DNA from: Flavobacteriales bacterium
GTDB taxonomy: Bacteria; Bacteroidota; Bacteroidia; Flavobacteriales; UA16
Length of the DNA stretch: 10,512 bases
Direction of reading: 5' to 3'
Assembly (NCBI GenBank): GCA_028141885.1
Contig: JAOIQU010000032.1
Coordinates: 5,001 to 15,512, forward strand
Shown here: positions 1 through 7,652 of the stretch, piece after piece
How positions within the stretch are numbered: the stretch's first letter is position 1
How the letters are laid out: each line of letters opens with the position of its first letter
The notes under the pieces: model-generated
The model's input: only the letters and a program-made list of their open reading frames with translations
Told to the model about the DNA's origin: nothing
Database searches by the model: none
Made by a program: the position numbers and the translations under genes

Positions 1-293
1 AGAACGTCGTGAGACAGTTCGGTCTCTATCTGTTGTGGGCGTTTGAAACTTGAGCGGACCTGACCCTAGTACGAGAGGACCGGGTTGGACGTACCTCTGG
101 TGTATCTGTTGTGGCGCCAGCTGCACTGCAGAGTAGCTACGTACGGATGAGATAAGCACTGAAAGCATCTAAGTGCGAAACTCACCGCGAGATGAGGTTT
201 CATTGAGGGTCGTTGTAGACGACAACGTTGATAGGCCGCAGGTGTAAAGGCAGTGATGTCAAAGCCGAGCGGTACTAATTACCCGAAAGCTTA
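1..293 (+). rRNA. 23S ribosomal RNA, 3' end (partial)
   Basis: This is the last ~290 nucleotides of the large-subunit rRNA; the 5' part lies outside the window. The universally conserved sarcin-ricin loop (AGTACGAGAGGACC) is at 68-81. The terminal segment around GGTACTAATTACCCG at 271-285 aligns with the conserved 3' end of bacterial 23S rRNA. The exact end is inferred by analogy and could be off by several bases. A 5S gene follows within about 80 bases, as in a normal bacterial rRNA operon. Confidence 0.96.
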
Positions 294-319
294 TCAGTCT
301 CCAATCTTCTACCAGTATG

Positions 320-356
320 TCACCCCATTTGTGGGTGATTCCAATGAGCGCATTGG
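320..356 (+). other. 23S-5S spacer with two hairpins
   Basis: The spacer between 23S and 5S holds no tRNA but has two adjacent inverted repeats. The first is TCACCC (320-325) pairing with GGGTGA (333-338). The second is CCAATG (341-346) pairing with CATTGG (351-356) around an AGCG loop. Stems in such spacers are commonly recognised or trimmed when pre-rRNA is processed. The pairing is read directly from the sequence; the processing role is inference. Neither is followed by a T-run, so they are not terminators. Confidence 0.5.
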
Positions 357-374
357 TTATTGCCTACATGAACG

Positions 375-482
<108 letters not shown>

Positions 483-484
483 TT

Positions 485-511
485 GGGGCCCTTCGGGGCC
501 CCTTTTTTTTT
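485..511 (+). terminator. rRNA operon intrinsic terminator with UUCG tetraloop
   Basis: A perfect 7-bp stem, GGGGCCC (485-491) pairing with GGGCCCC (496-502), encloses a TTCG loop closed by C-G, the very stable cUUCGg tetraloop. Nine consecutive T residues (503-511) follow. This is a textbook Rho-independent terminator, placed right after 5S and 30 bases before der, so it should insulate der from the heavy rRNA transcription. Confidence 0.95.
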
Positions 512-541
512 GCCCTGAATTTTGTCGAATTTCACGCGACC

Positions 542-1849
542 ATGAACAATCTCGTAGCCATCGTAGGACGTCCCAATGTGGGCAAGTCCACCCTTTTCAA
601 TCGGTTGACCGAGACGCGTGAAGCGATCACGGACGACACCAGTGGAACCACGCGCGATCGGAAGTATGGCACTGTGCTTTGGACGAACCATCAGTTCAAC
701 GTCATCGACACAGGGGGATGGATCACCAAGAGTGACGACAGTTTTGAGGCTGCCATTCGTGGCCAGGTGGAAATCAGTTTGGAGGAGGCAGATTTGATCC
801 TCTTCATGGTGGAGATCGAGGTGGGCATCACAGACTTGGATCAGGACATTGCCAATCTGCTTCGTCGGACAGGAAAGCCAATCATGCTTGTGTGCAACAA
901 GGTCGACACTTCGGCGCATGATGTTGGAGCTGAGGAATTTTATCGGTTGGGGTTGGCGGATGAGATCTATCGGATTTCAGCGAACAATGGGTACGGAACC
1001 GGTGAATTGCTCGACGCCGTTGTTGCGGCGTTGCCGCCGATGCCTGAGCAAGAAGAGTTGGGGTTGCCAAAGTTGGCGGTGGTGGGCAAGCCCAATGTGG
1101 GAAAGAGCACCTTCATCAACACAATTTTGGGCGAGGAGAGAAACATCGTTACGGACATCGCGGGAACCACACGTGACAGCGTGCACACCCGCTACCAGAT
1201 GTTTGGGTTCGATTTTGAGATTGTGGATACGGCAGGCCTTCGTAAGAAGAAACAGGTCACCGACCACCTCGAATTTTACAGCACCGTTCGGACGATCAAG
1301 GCCATTGACGAAAGCGACGTGTGTCTGCTGATGTTGGACGGCAACGATCCCATGGGGCGTCAAGACCTCAACATCTTTTGGCAGATCGTTGAGAGTTACC
1401 GAGGCGTCGTGGTGGTGGTGAATAAATGGGATTTGGTGGAGAAGGAGACCAACACGATGCGGGACATGGAGGAGATGATTCGGGAACGCACTTCGCCGTT
1501 CACGGACATTCCAATTGTATTCACGTCAAATGTCAAAAAGCAGCGGGTGCTTCAGGCGTTGGAAATCGCATTGGAAGTCCGACAAGCGCGCGCGTCAAAA
1601 GTGCCGACCAGCGAACTGAACGACGTGATGCTGCCCTTGATTGAGCATTACCCTCCACCGGCGTGGAAGGGGAAGTACGTCAAGATCAAGTACGTGACGC
1701 AGATTCCGTCGCAAACTCCGACGTTCGCATTTTTCTGCAATCTGCCTCAATACATTCGCGATCCGTACAAGCGGTTTCTCGAAAACCAGTTGCGTGAGCA
1801 CTACGATTTCAAAGGGGTGCCGATTCGTTTGTTCTTCAGGAAGAAATAA
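542..1849 (+). CDS. der: Ribosome biogenesis GTPase Der (EngA)
   Basis: Der is a cytoplasmic GTPase with two tandem G domains that binds the large ribosomal subunit and is needed for 50S maturation. The 435-residue protein has the normal family length. Domain 1 shows GRPNVGKS (9-16), DTGG (56-59) and NKVD (119-122). Domain 2 shows GKPNVGKS (182-189), DTAG (229-232) and NKWD (294-297). A KH-like RNA-binding domain occupies roughly 355-435 and ends in a basic tail. The ATG at 542 gives the canonical N-terminus just before the first P-loop, without a Shine-Dalgarno sequence. All catalytic motifs are intact. Its promoter must lie in the 30 bases after the rRNA terminator or inside it; GAATTTTG at 517-524 is one mismatch from the Bacteroidota -7 element TAnnTTTG, but I see no matching -33 element. 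Confidence 0.98.
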   Translation: MNNLVAIVGRPNVGKSTLFNRLTETREAITDDTSGTTRDRKYGTVLWTNHQFNVIDTGGWITKSDDSFEAAIRGQVEISLEEADLILFMVEIEVGITDLDQDIANLLRRTGKPIMLVCNKVDTSAHDVGAEEFYRLGLADEIYRISANNGYGTGELLDAVVAALPPMPEQEELGLPKLAVVGKPNVGKSTFINTILGEERNIVTDIAGTTRDSVHTRYQMFGFDFEIVDTAGLRKKKQVTDHLEFYSTVRTIKAIDESDVCLLMLDGNDPMGRQDLNIFWQIVESYRGVVVVVNKWDLVEKETNTMRDMEEMIRERTSPFTDIPIVFTSNVKKQRVLQALEIALEVRQARASKVPTSELNDVMLPLIEHYPPPAWKGKYVKIKYVTQIPSQTPTFAFFCNLPQYIRDPYKRFLENQLREHYDFKGVPIRLFFRKK

Positions 1850-1850
1850 C

Positions 1851-1878
1851 TTTTCCCTACCGTTGAGGTGGGAGAAGG
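1851..1878 (+). other. Imperfect hairpin in the der-metK gap
   Basis: In the 69-base gap between der and metK, a pyrimidine-rich arm (1851-1861) can pair with a purine-rich arm (1867-1878) around a five-base loop. The pairing needs wobble pairs and a bulged A at 1873. No T-run follows on the forward strand, so this is not a typical terminator. It could stabilise the der 3' end or affect metK expression. It does not match a SAM riboswitch class that I can recognise. A chance structure is possible. Confidence 0.3.
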
Positions 1879-1918
1879 ACAAGCGAGTACATTTGATTGA
1901 ACCTGTGAATCGAGCACG

Positions 1919-3181
1919 ATGAGTTATTTCTTCACTTCCGAGTCTGTTTCAGAAGGACACCCCGACAAGGTGGCAGACGCCATCAGCGATGCCTTGATTG
2001 ATCACTTTTTGGCATTCGATCCCAACTCCAAAGTGGCATGCGAGACGTTGGTGACGACAGGCCAAGTTGTGCTTGCTGGGGAGGTTAAATCTGAATCGCC
2101 GTATTTGGATGTGCAGACTATTGCACGCAAAACCATTGCCGACATCGGGTACACCCGAAGCGAGTATCAATTTGACGCCGCCTCGTGTGGTGTGTTGAGC
2201 GCCATTCACGAGCAGAGCGCAGACATCAACCAAGGTGTGGAGCGTGCGAATCCTGAGGAACAGGGAGCGGGAGACCAAGGCATGATGTTTGGCTATGCGT
2301 GCAGGGAGACAGACAATTTTATGCCGTTGGCGCTAGAGTTGTCTCATCGCTTGCTTCGTGAGCTTGCTGCCATTCGCAAGGCGGGTGATGAAATGACTTA
2401 CCTGCGTCCGGACTCGAAGAGCCAGGTGACCATTGAGTACGAAAACGATGGCACCCCAAAGCGCATTGAGGCCATTGTGTTGAGCACACAGCACGACGAT
2501 TTTGGCCCCAACGACGATGCGATGCTGGCCAAAATCAAAGACGATGTTGCCACCATTTTGATTCCACGGGTCAAGGCGTCCATGAGCGAGCGCGTTCAGT
2601 CTTTGTTTACAGGGGATCACAAGTTGCACGTGAACCCCACGGGCAAGTTTGTCATTGGTGGGCCTCACGGCGACACCGGATTGACAGGCCGGAAAATCAT
2701 CGTGGACACCTATGGCGGCAAAGGCGCACATGGCGGAGGCGCATTCAGCGGGAAGGATCCTTCCAAAGTGGACCGTTCAGCGGCGTATGCGACAAGACAC
2801 ATTGCCAAGAATTTGGTGGCGGCGGGCGTGTGTGATGAGGTGTTGGTGCAGGTGGCTTATGCCATTGGTGTTGCCGATCCTGTGGGATTGTATGTGAACA
2901 CCTACGGCACGAGCAAGGTGGACGTGACCGATGGGGTGATTGCCGAACGCATCGCGCACATTTTCCCGATGCAGCCTTACCACATTGAGCAACGATTCAA
3001 GCTTCGCACGCCGATCTACACTGAGACGGCAGCCTACGGCCACATGGGCCGCCCGAGCGAAGTGGTGACGAAAACGTTCGCAACGCACGCTGGCGGCGAG
3101 CCCAAGCAAGTCACTGTAGAGCTGTTCCCGTGGGAAAAGCTGGACAAGGTTGAAGAGGTCAAGCAGGCCTTTGGGCTCTGA
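1919..3181 (+). CDS. metK: S-adenosylmethionine synthetase (methionine adenosyltransferase)
   Basis: MetK makes S-adenosylmethionine from methionine and ATP, releasing phosphate and diphosphate, in the cytoplasm as a dimer or tetramer. The 420-residue protein carries the N-terminal ATP/metal-binding GHPDK motif (13-17), the first family signature GAGDQG (116-121) and the glycine-rich second signature beginning GGGAFSGKD (272-280). All three structural repeats appear complete and no key residue is missing. It is somewhat longer than the E. coli enzyme (384 residues). The ATG at 1919 gives the canonical start [17 protein letters not shown]. It lies 69 bases after der on the same strand, so co-transcription is possible, but the pairing has no obvious functional logic. 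The stop is 18 bases from that of the convergent regulator gene. Confidence 0.98.
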   Translation: MSYFFTSESVSEGHPDKVADAISDALIDHFLAFDPNSKVACETLVTTGQVVLAGEVKSESPYLDVQTIARKTIADIGYTRSEYQFDAASCGVLSAIHEQSADINQGVERANPEEQGAGDQGMMFGYACRETDNFMPLALELSHRLLRELAAIRKAGDEMTYLRPDSKSQVTIEYENDGTPKRIEAIVLSTQHDDFGPNDDAMLAKIKDDVATILIPRVKASMSERVQSLFTGDHKLHVNPTGKFVIGGPHGDTGLTGRKIIVDTYGGKGAHGGGAFSGKDPSKVDRSAAYATRHIAKNLVAAGVCDEVLVQVAYAIGVADPVGLYVNTYGTSKVDVTDGVIAERIAHIFPMQPYHIEQRFKLRTPIYTETAAYGHMGRPSEVVTKTFATHAGGEPKQVTVELFPWEKLDKVEEVKQAFGL

Positions 3182-3182
3182 G

Positions 3183-3198
3183 CCTAGGACGTCCTAGG
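3183..3198. repeat. Perfect 16-bp palindrome between convergent genes
   Basis: CCTAGGACGTCCTAGG is identical to its reverse complement and fills almost the whole 18-base gap between the metK stop and the reverse-strand regulator stop. As RNA it can fold as a 6-bp stem with an ACGT loop from either strand. It may act as a shared bidirectional transcript-end structure, but neither flank is clearly T-rich, so a standard Rho-independent terminator is not well supported. A protein-binding site is the alternative. Confidence 0.6.
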
Positions 3199-3199
3199 G

Positions 3200-3916
3200 T
3201 CAAAACACGAAGTCGTAGCCTTTCAGTTTCATCACGCTGTATGCGTCGGCGTTGAAGCTGAAAAGCAAGCTTCCTTTGTGTTGGCCGTAGCCTGAGCCGT
3301 CTGACTTTTTCTCCAAGTCAATGAGCAGTTTGGACTTGAAGAGCTTCTTCCGAAAGTTGCGCTTGTCAAATGTTTTGCGCATGGCTTTCTCGTAGAGATT
3401 TTGGAGCTGGCCCAACGTGAACTCTTTGGGTAGCAAATCAAAACCCACTGGACGACGGCGAACACGCCGCTTCAAACGCTCTCGGGCGTACTCCACGATG
3501 TCGTTGTGGTCAAAAGCCAGGTCCGGCACTTCAGAAATCGGCACCCAGTGCATGCCGTGCTCCTCCCACACTTCCGTTTTGAAATCATTGGTGTTGACCA
3601 AGGCGTAGTGTGCAATGTTCACCACACGTCCCCCCGGGTGGCGGAAAACCTGTCCAAATGCCATCAGCTGTTCGACCGTGCTGGGATTGTCATAGCCAAA
3701 CATGTCGCTGAACATCTTCTTGGCAGAGAGCAAGAGCTCCTCGTTCGATTTGAGGTAACGACTTGGGAGAAAGAGCGCTCCTTCGAAAGGAGGGCGTGTG
3801 CTGCGCGCCAACAGAATCTTCAATTCCACACCGTCGAAACCAAACACCACAAGGCTCGTGGACAGGGCCACGTTGAAATCGGGTTCTTCTTGCGGGAAGT
3901 GAAGCATTTCGTTCAT
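3200..3916 (-). CDS. Nudix-fold transcriptional regulator (NrtR/AraR-like)
   Basis: A 238-residue protein with an N-terminal Nudix-like domain (about 15-145) and a C-terminal winged-helix region (about 155-205, including DLLPKEFTLGQLQNLYEKA), the architecture of NrtR-type regulators, which bind DNA and sense nucleotide-sugar or sugar ligands. The canonical Nudix box (Gx5Ex7REUxEExGU) is degenerate: the region at 52-74 has KKMFSDMFG where REUxEExG is expected, so the metal-binding glutamates are lost and hydrolysis is unlikely. I chose the ATG at 3916; an upstream in-frame extension to 4000 looks unconserved, and a second ATG at 3907 is possible. In Bacteroidota such proteins often regulate neighbouring sugar genes, for example AraR for arabinose, but here the neighbours are metK and dnaB. 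The target and ligand are therefore unknown; it may regulate itself or distant genes. Confidence 0.88.
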   Translation of the reverse strand: MNEMLHFPQEEPDFNVALSTSLVVFGFDGVELKILLARSTRPPFEGALFLPSRYLKSNEELLLSAKKMFSDMFGYDNPSTVEQLMAFGQVFRHPGGRVVNIAHYALVNTNDFKTEVWEEHGMHWVPISEVPDLAFDHNDIVEYARERLKRRVRRRPVGFDLLPKEFTLGQLQNLYEKAMRKTFDKRNFRKKLFKSKLLIDLEKKSDGSGYGQHKGSLLFSFNADAYSVMKLKGYDFVF

Positions 3917-4036
3917 GATGCGAAAGTAGAAGGGCCTTTTGAGGTGTGCAATGTGGCGGGGATTGAAGTGTGAAAAAAGGGGGTGAAAACATGTGAACAA
4001 CCGACGTGATGAACGCCTTACCTTGCACCTCCCATC
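3917..4036. promoter_or_regulatory. Divergent intergenic region, regulator/dnaB
   Basis: These 120 bases separate the reverse-strand Nudix-like regulator from forward dnaB and should hold promoters for both. On the reverse strand, TACTTTCG (3921-3928) is one mismatch from the Bacteroidota -7 element TAnnTTTG, with a TTG (3949-3951) 20 bases upstream, which is correct spacing. It would start transcription almost at the regulator ATG, implying a leaderless message or the ATG at 3907. For dnaB only a poor match, TACCTTGC (4019-4026), is seen. No clear inverted-repeat operator stands out. The promoter assignments are weak. Confidence 0.3.
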
Positions 4037-5575
4037 ATGTACGACTCTCAGACTCCCTCTTCAAACCCTGCATCTCAAGGTCGGCCTCGAGATTTGGTGC
4101 GTACCGGCTCTGCCTTGATCCCGGGCGCCAAGGTTCAACCCCAGGCCAAAGAATTGGAAGAGGTGGTGCTCGGGGCGATGATGATGGAAAAATCGGCCGT
4201 GAATGCCGTCATCGATGTGTTGCAACCCGAGAGCTTCTACGTGGAAGCCCACGGCGAAGTCTTTCGAGCCATCCAAACGCTGTTCAACAAATCCGAGCCC
4301 ATTGATTTGCTCACCGTCACCGAGCAACTGCGGATGGACGGCAAGCTTGACATGTTGGGGGGGAGCCATCGCGTCGCAGAATTGACCACCCGGGTAGCCA
4401 GCAGTGCGAACGTGGAGTTCCACGCACGCATCATCGCCCAAAAGCACATCCAGCGAGAATTGATCCGCGTGTCGAACACCATCATCGAGAAGGCCTACGA
4501 CGAAACGTCGGATGTCTTCGACCTTCTGGACGAGGCGGAGTCCAAGCTGTTTGAGGTCGCGGAAGGCAACATCCGTAAGAGCTACGAGAGCATGGGTGCG
4601 GTGATGAAGCAAGCCTTGGAAGACATCGAAGCGGCGCGGAACAACGAAGATGGGGTGAGTGGTGTGCCTTCCGGATTCCACGATTTGGACAAAATCACGG
4701 GCGGTTGGCAACGCTCGGATATGATCGTGTTGGCGGCCCGTCCCGGCATGGGCAAGACGGCATTTGTCCTTTCTATGGCTCGGAACATGGCGGTCGATCA
4801 TCAAATCCCAGTGGCGGTCTTCAGCCTGGAGATGAGTGCTGTTCAGCTCGTCCAACGTTTGATTTCATCAGAAACCGAAATCAACAGTGACAAGTTCCGG
4901 AAAGGGAACCTCGAGGAACACGAGTACCAGCAGTTGTACACGCGCGTGGGCAAGCTGAGTGACGCGCCGTTGTTCATCGACGACACGCCTGGCTTGAACA
5001 TCTTCGAGCTGCGTGCCAAGTGTCGACGGCTGAAGGCCCAACACGGCATTGATCTTGTCGTGATTGATTACTTGCAATTGATGAGTGCAGGTTCCGACAA
5101 GGGAAACCGCGAACAGGAAATCTCGAGCATCAGTCGTTCCATCAAGTCGATTGCCAAGGAACTCGACGTGCCCATCATTGCCTTGTCTCAGTTGAGTCGG
5201 AACGTAGAAACGAGGGGTGGAGACAAGCGTCCATTGCTCTCCGATCTCCGGGAATCTGGGGCCATTGAGCAAGATGCCGACATCGTGGCGTTCATCTACC
5301 GGGCGGAGTACTACGGCATCACAGAGCATCCAGACGGCATCGACACCAATGGACTTGGGGAGTTGATTTTGGCCAAACACAGGCACGGTGCACTGGACAC
5401 GATCAAGATGAAGTTTGTCCAGAGACTCGCCAAGTTCACGAACTACGACACCTTCGCTGAGTCCGCATTTGGGAACGCCATGCAACCCAACGCGGCCTTC
5501 AGTGAGCCCAAAACCATCACGGTGGGCTCCAAGATGAATGACGACCAGGGAGGCGGGGACGGGGTGCCGTTCTGA
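4037..5575 (+). CDS. dnaB: Replicative DNA helicase DnaB
   Basis: DnaB is the hexameric ATP-driven 5'-3' helicase that unwinds DNA at the replication fork and recruits primase. The 512-residue protein has the N-terminal DnaB domain (about 35-140), a linker, and a RecA-like motor (about 205-475). The Walker A motif is AARPGMGKT (233-241, catalytic K240), the Walker B region ends in DYLQL (344-348), and the C-terminal KHRHG (447-451) supplies the conserved arginine-finger region. No intein or insertion interrupts the motor. The first ~35 residues are low-complexity and may be disordered. The C-terminal tail (about 500-512) is acidic, glycine-rich and ends in VPF, recalling the tip of single-strand-binding protein. 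The ATG at 4037 is the first in frame. The next gene follows after 73 bases on the same strand and might share the transcript. Confidence 0.97.
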   Translation: MYDSQTPSSNPASQGRPRDLVRTGSALIPGAKVQPQAKELEEVVLGAMMMEKSAVNAVIDVLQPESFYVEAHGEVFRAIQTLFNKSEPIDLLTVTEQLRMDGKLDMLGGSHRVAELTTRVASSANVEFHARIIAQKHIQRELIRVSNTIIEKAYDETSDVFDLLDEAESKLFEVAEGNIRKSYESMGAVMKQALEDIEAARNNEDGVSGVPSGFHDLDKITGGWQRSDMIVLAARPGMGKTAFVLSMARNMAVDHQIPVAVFSLEMSAVQLVQRLISSETEINSDKFRKGNLEEHEYQQLYTRVGKLSDAPLFIDDTPGLNIFELRAKCRRLKAQHGIDLVVIDYLQLMSAGSDKGNREQEISSISRSIKSIAKELDVPIIALSQLSRNVETRGGDKRPLLSDLRESGAIEQDADIVAFIYRAEYYGITEHPDGIDTNGLGELILAKHRHGALDTIKMKFVQRLAKFTNYDTFAESAFGNAMQPNAAFSEPKTITVGSKMNDDQGGGDGVPF

Positions 5576-5648
5576 CACGCCAACTTTTGTTGCAACCGTG
5601 CATCCGCGAACCTGTGCGTCGTGGCTCCCCGATGTATCTTGCTGTCTC

Positions 5649-6917
5649 ATGCAACACTTGAGACGATTTGGACTGGTCGTGGTGGGATGTTTGGCCTTTC
5701 AGGTCCTTTGGGCAGCCCGGATTTTGGTGCCCATGGACAAGAGCCAAACCAACCACTTGAAGGCGTATGGCGTGGCGTTTTGGGTGTTGGAGAATGGGGT
5801 CGAAGTCGAGTGGCTTTTGAATTATCGAGGTGGAAGTTTTCTGCTTCCCAACATTCCAGAAATCCAAAACGAATGCGTCATCCGTGGGGTGTCCCACCAG
5901 GTGATTGCCGACGTTCAAGCCGGACAAATCCTTCAGGAAATTGCCGATCCAGAGGTCAACATGGAGCGGGTCAAGTTGGAGGCGGTCCCCAAAATTGCGG
6001 TGTACAGCCCTGACGGAAAACAGCCGTGGGACGATGCCGTGACGTTGGTGTTGACGTACGCCGAGATTCCATATGACGTGGTCTACGACACTGAAATCTT
6101 GACAGAAGCGCTTCCCAAATACGATTGGCTGCATCTCCACCACGAGGATTTTACGGGCCAATATGGCAAGTTCTACAAAGCGTATCGCAGTGCCTCTTGG
6201 TACCAAGAAGAAGTGGCAAGACAAAGCGGCACCGCGGAAATCATGGGCTTCCAAAAGGTGAGCGAAATGAAGCGGAACGTCGCCATGAACATCCGAAACT
6301 TCGTCATTGGAGGAGGGTTCTTGTTCACGATGTGTTCAGGTACAGACAGCTACGACATCGCGTTGGCGGCTCAGAACGTGGACATTTGCGGTCCGATGTT
6401 CGATGGCGATCCAGCCGATGCCGCAGCGCAGACCAAGCTTCAATTTGAAGAGGGGCTTGCGTTCCAGGATTACCAGCTGGAAATGGACCCTCTGGTGTAT
6501 GAGTTTTCGGAAATCGACGGCACCAAGGACCACGGAAACATCAAGCCGATCAACGATTTCTTCACCTTGTTTGATTTTTCGGCGAAGTGGGACATCGTGC
6601 CAACCATGTTGACGCAGAGCCACGAGCGCGTGATTGCGGGTTTTATGGGCCAAACCACGTCGTTCCGGAAAGATTTCATTCGGCCCGACGTGACCATCAT
6701 GGGGGACAACCGCAACCTACCCACGGCCAAGTACATCCATGGCACCTTGGGGTTGGGACAATGGACCTACTACGGGGGACACGACCCAGAGGATTACAGG
6801 CATTTGGTCAACGACCCGCCTACGGATTTGAACCTCCATCCCAATTCACCAGGATATCGACTCATCCTAAACAACATCCTGTTTCCGGCGGCCAAGAAGA
6901 AGGATCGGAAGACCTGA
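5649..6917 (+). CDS. Secreted conserved protein, often labelled 'asparagine synthetase B'
   Basis: A 422-residue protein with a signal peptide: basic start MQHLRR, hydrophobic core at about 7-21 and likely cleavage after A22 or A23. It closely resembles, from memory, a Bacteroidota family often annotated as asparagine synthetase B. That name is not supported here: there is no N-terminal catalytic cysteine glutaminase domain and no SGGLDS-type ATP-pyrophosphatase loop, and the protein appears to be exported. Conserved-looking blocks are HHEDFTGQYGKFY (164-176), GGGFLFTMCSGTDS (221-234) and YYGGHDPED (374-382). A glycine-rich strand leading to a cysteine (C229), plus a late GGHDPE block, suggests a ThuA or class I glutamine-amidotransferase-like fold; this is inference. 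The ATG at 5649 gives a proper signal peptide; the in-frame extension to 5538 would overlap dnaB and bury it. The true activity is unknown. Confidence 0.85.
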   Translation: MQHLRRFGLVVVGCLAFQVLWAARILVPMDKSQTNHLKAYGVAFWVLENGVEVEWLLNYRGGSFLLPNIPEIQNECVIRGVSHQVIADVQAGQILQEIADPEVNMERVKLEAVPKIAVYSPDGKQPWDDAVTLVLTYAEIPYDVVYDTEILTEALPKYDWLHLHHEDFTGQYGKFYKAYRSASWYQEEVARQSGTAEIMGFQKVSEMKRNVAMNIRNFVIGGGFLFTMCSGTDSYDIALAAQNVDICGPMFDGDPADAAAQTKLQFEEGLAFQDYQLEMDPLVYEFSEIDGTKDHGNIKPINDFFTLFDFSAKWDIVPTMLTQSHERVIAGFMGQTTSFRKDFIRPDVTIMGDNRNLPTAKYIHGTLGLGQWTYYGGHDPEDYRHLVNDPPTDLNLHPNSPGYRLILNNILFPAAKKKDRKT

Positions 6918-6928
6918 TTCCGTTCGGG

Positions 6929-7510
6929 TCAGCGGCGAACGGTGGTGGTGAGGGTGACCAAGGTCAGGCCGCTTGAGTGAGGTTCCTGCAAGAATTCAAT
7001 GGGGCCCGCAGCGCGTTTTGCGATGCTGATCAACCCCAGGCCGGCATTCCCCCGATTCGCATCTTGAGGGCCATCGCACAACACGTCGATGTACAACTTT
7101 CGGAGCTCTGCATGAGACAAGTTGTTGAGCTCTGCAATCCGTGAATTGAGCTCTGCAGCGTCCTCGGCGTTCATGAGGTTGCCGCAGTGAAGCTGGTATC
7201 CCAGCGGGGTGTTTTCCATGGTCAGGAACAATGCGCTCTCGCCGCGTTCGTCGATGTGACCGTGGTGGATGACGTTTTGCACGGACTCAATGAGAACCGC
7301 CATGGCCCGTTTGACCTCTTTCCGCGTGCGGGTCGAGTGATGCAGGGCCCGTTCGGCCAGTTGGATGAAATGAGGAATCATCTCCGCGTCGACCAATCCT
7401 GTGTACGACAGGATGACCCCAAATTCGCCACCCTTGCCATCGGCGTGATCAATGGCGCTAAGCCTGCGATGCAGGCTGGGGAGCATGGATGGGTGGTCGT
7501 GACGTGTCAT
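6929..7510 (-). CDS. SiaB-family protein kinase-like protein (DUF6272)
   Basis: A cytoplasmic 193-residue protein resembling the DUF6272/SiaB family, whose fold is like the histidine-kinase ATPase/anti-sigma-factor kinases. In Pseudomonas, SiaB phosphorylates SiaC to control diguanylate cyclase SiaD. Visible motifs are an N-box-like ESVQN (75-79, with E75 and N79), the segment LRKLYIDVLCDG (136-147) typical of the family, and the glycine-rich G-box-like GNAGLGL (154-160). I chose the ATG at 7510; an upstream in-frame TTG at 7561 and a downstream ATG at 7486 are alternatives. It converges with the secreted-protein gene, with 11 bases between stops. No SiaC (DUF1987), PP2C phosphatase or GGDEF partner is visible in the window, so its target is unknown. 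Family assignment is from recognised sequence pattern. Confidence 0.8.
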   Translation of the reverse strand: MTRHDHPSMLPSLHRRLSAIDHADGKGGEFGVILSYTGLVDAEMIPHFIQLAERALHHSTRTRKEVKRAMAVLIESVQNVIHHGHIDERGESALFLTMENTPLGYQLHCGNLMNAEDAAELNSRIAELNNLSHAELRKLYIDVLCDGPQDANRGNAGLGLISIAKRAAGPIEFLQEPHSSGLTLVTLTTTVRR

Positions 7511-7652
7511 TTTGGCCAGAATCGTCGACGAATGGTCGATAATGTCCCTCGAAAAGAACAATGCAAGCTACTGGCGGAGATGGGTTGACACAAGGCATTT
7601 GGCCAAAATCAATTCACACACATAATGAAGTTTGTTAGGGCATGAATCACAC

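Noticed and set aside
1850..1918. SAM riboswitch upstream of metK
   Set aside because: The leader is short and shows only one imperfect hairpin; I see none of the multi-helix architecture or conserved cores of known SAM riboswitches.
5538..5648. Extended start of the secreted protein overlapping dnaB
   Set aside because: Starting at 5649 exposes a normal signal peptide; the extension would bury it and overlap dnaB.
5576..5648. Short CAAC/GTTG inverted repeat after dnaB as a terminator
   Set aside because: The stem is only 4 bp and is not followed by a T-run.
4061..5650. Long reverse ORFs (260-264 residues) antisense to dnaB
   Set aside because: DnaB on the forward strand has all its helicase motifs. 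The reverse readings are His/Val-rich translations with no domain, typical of antisense shadows in GC-rich genes.
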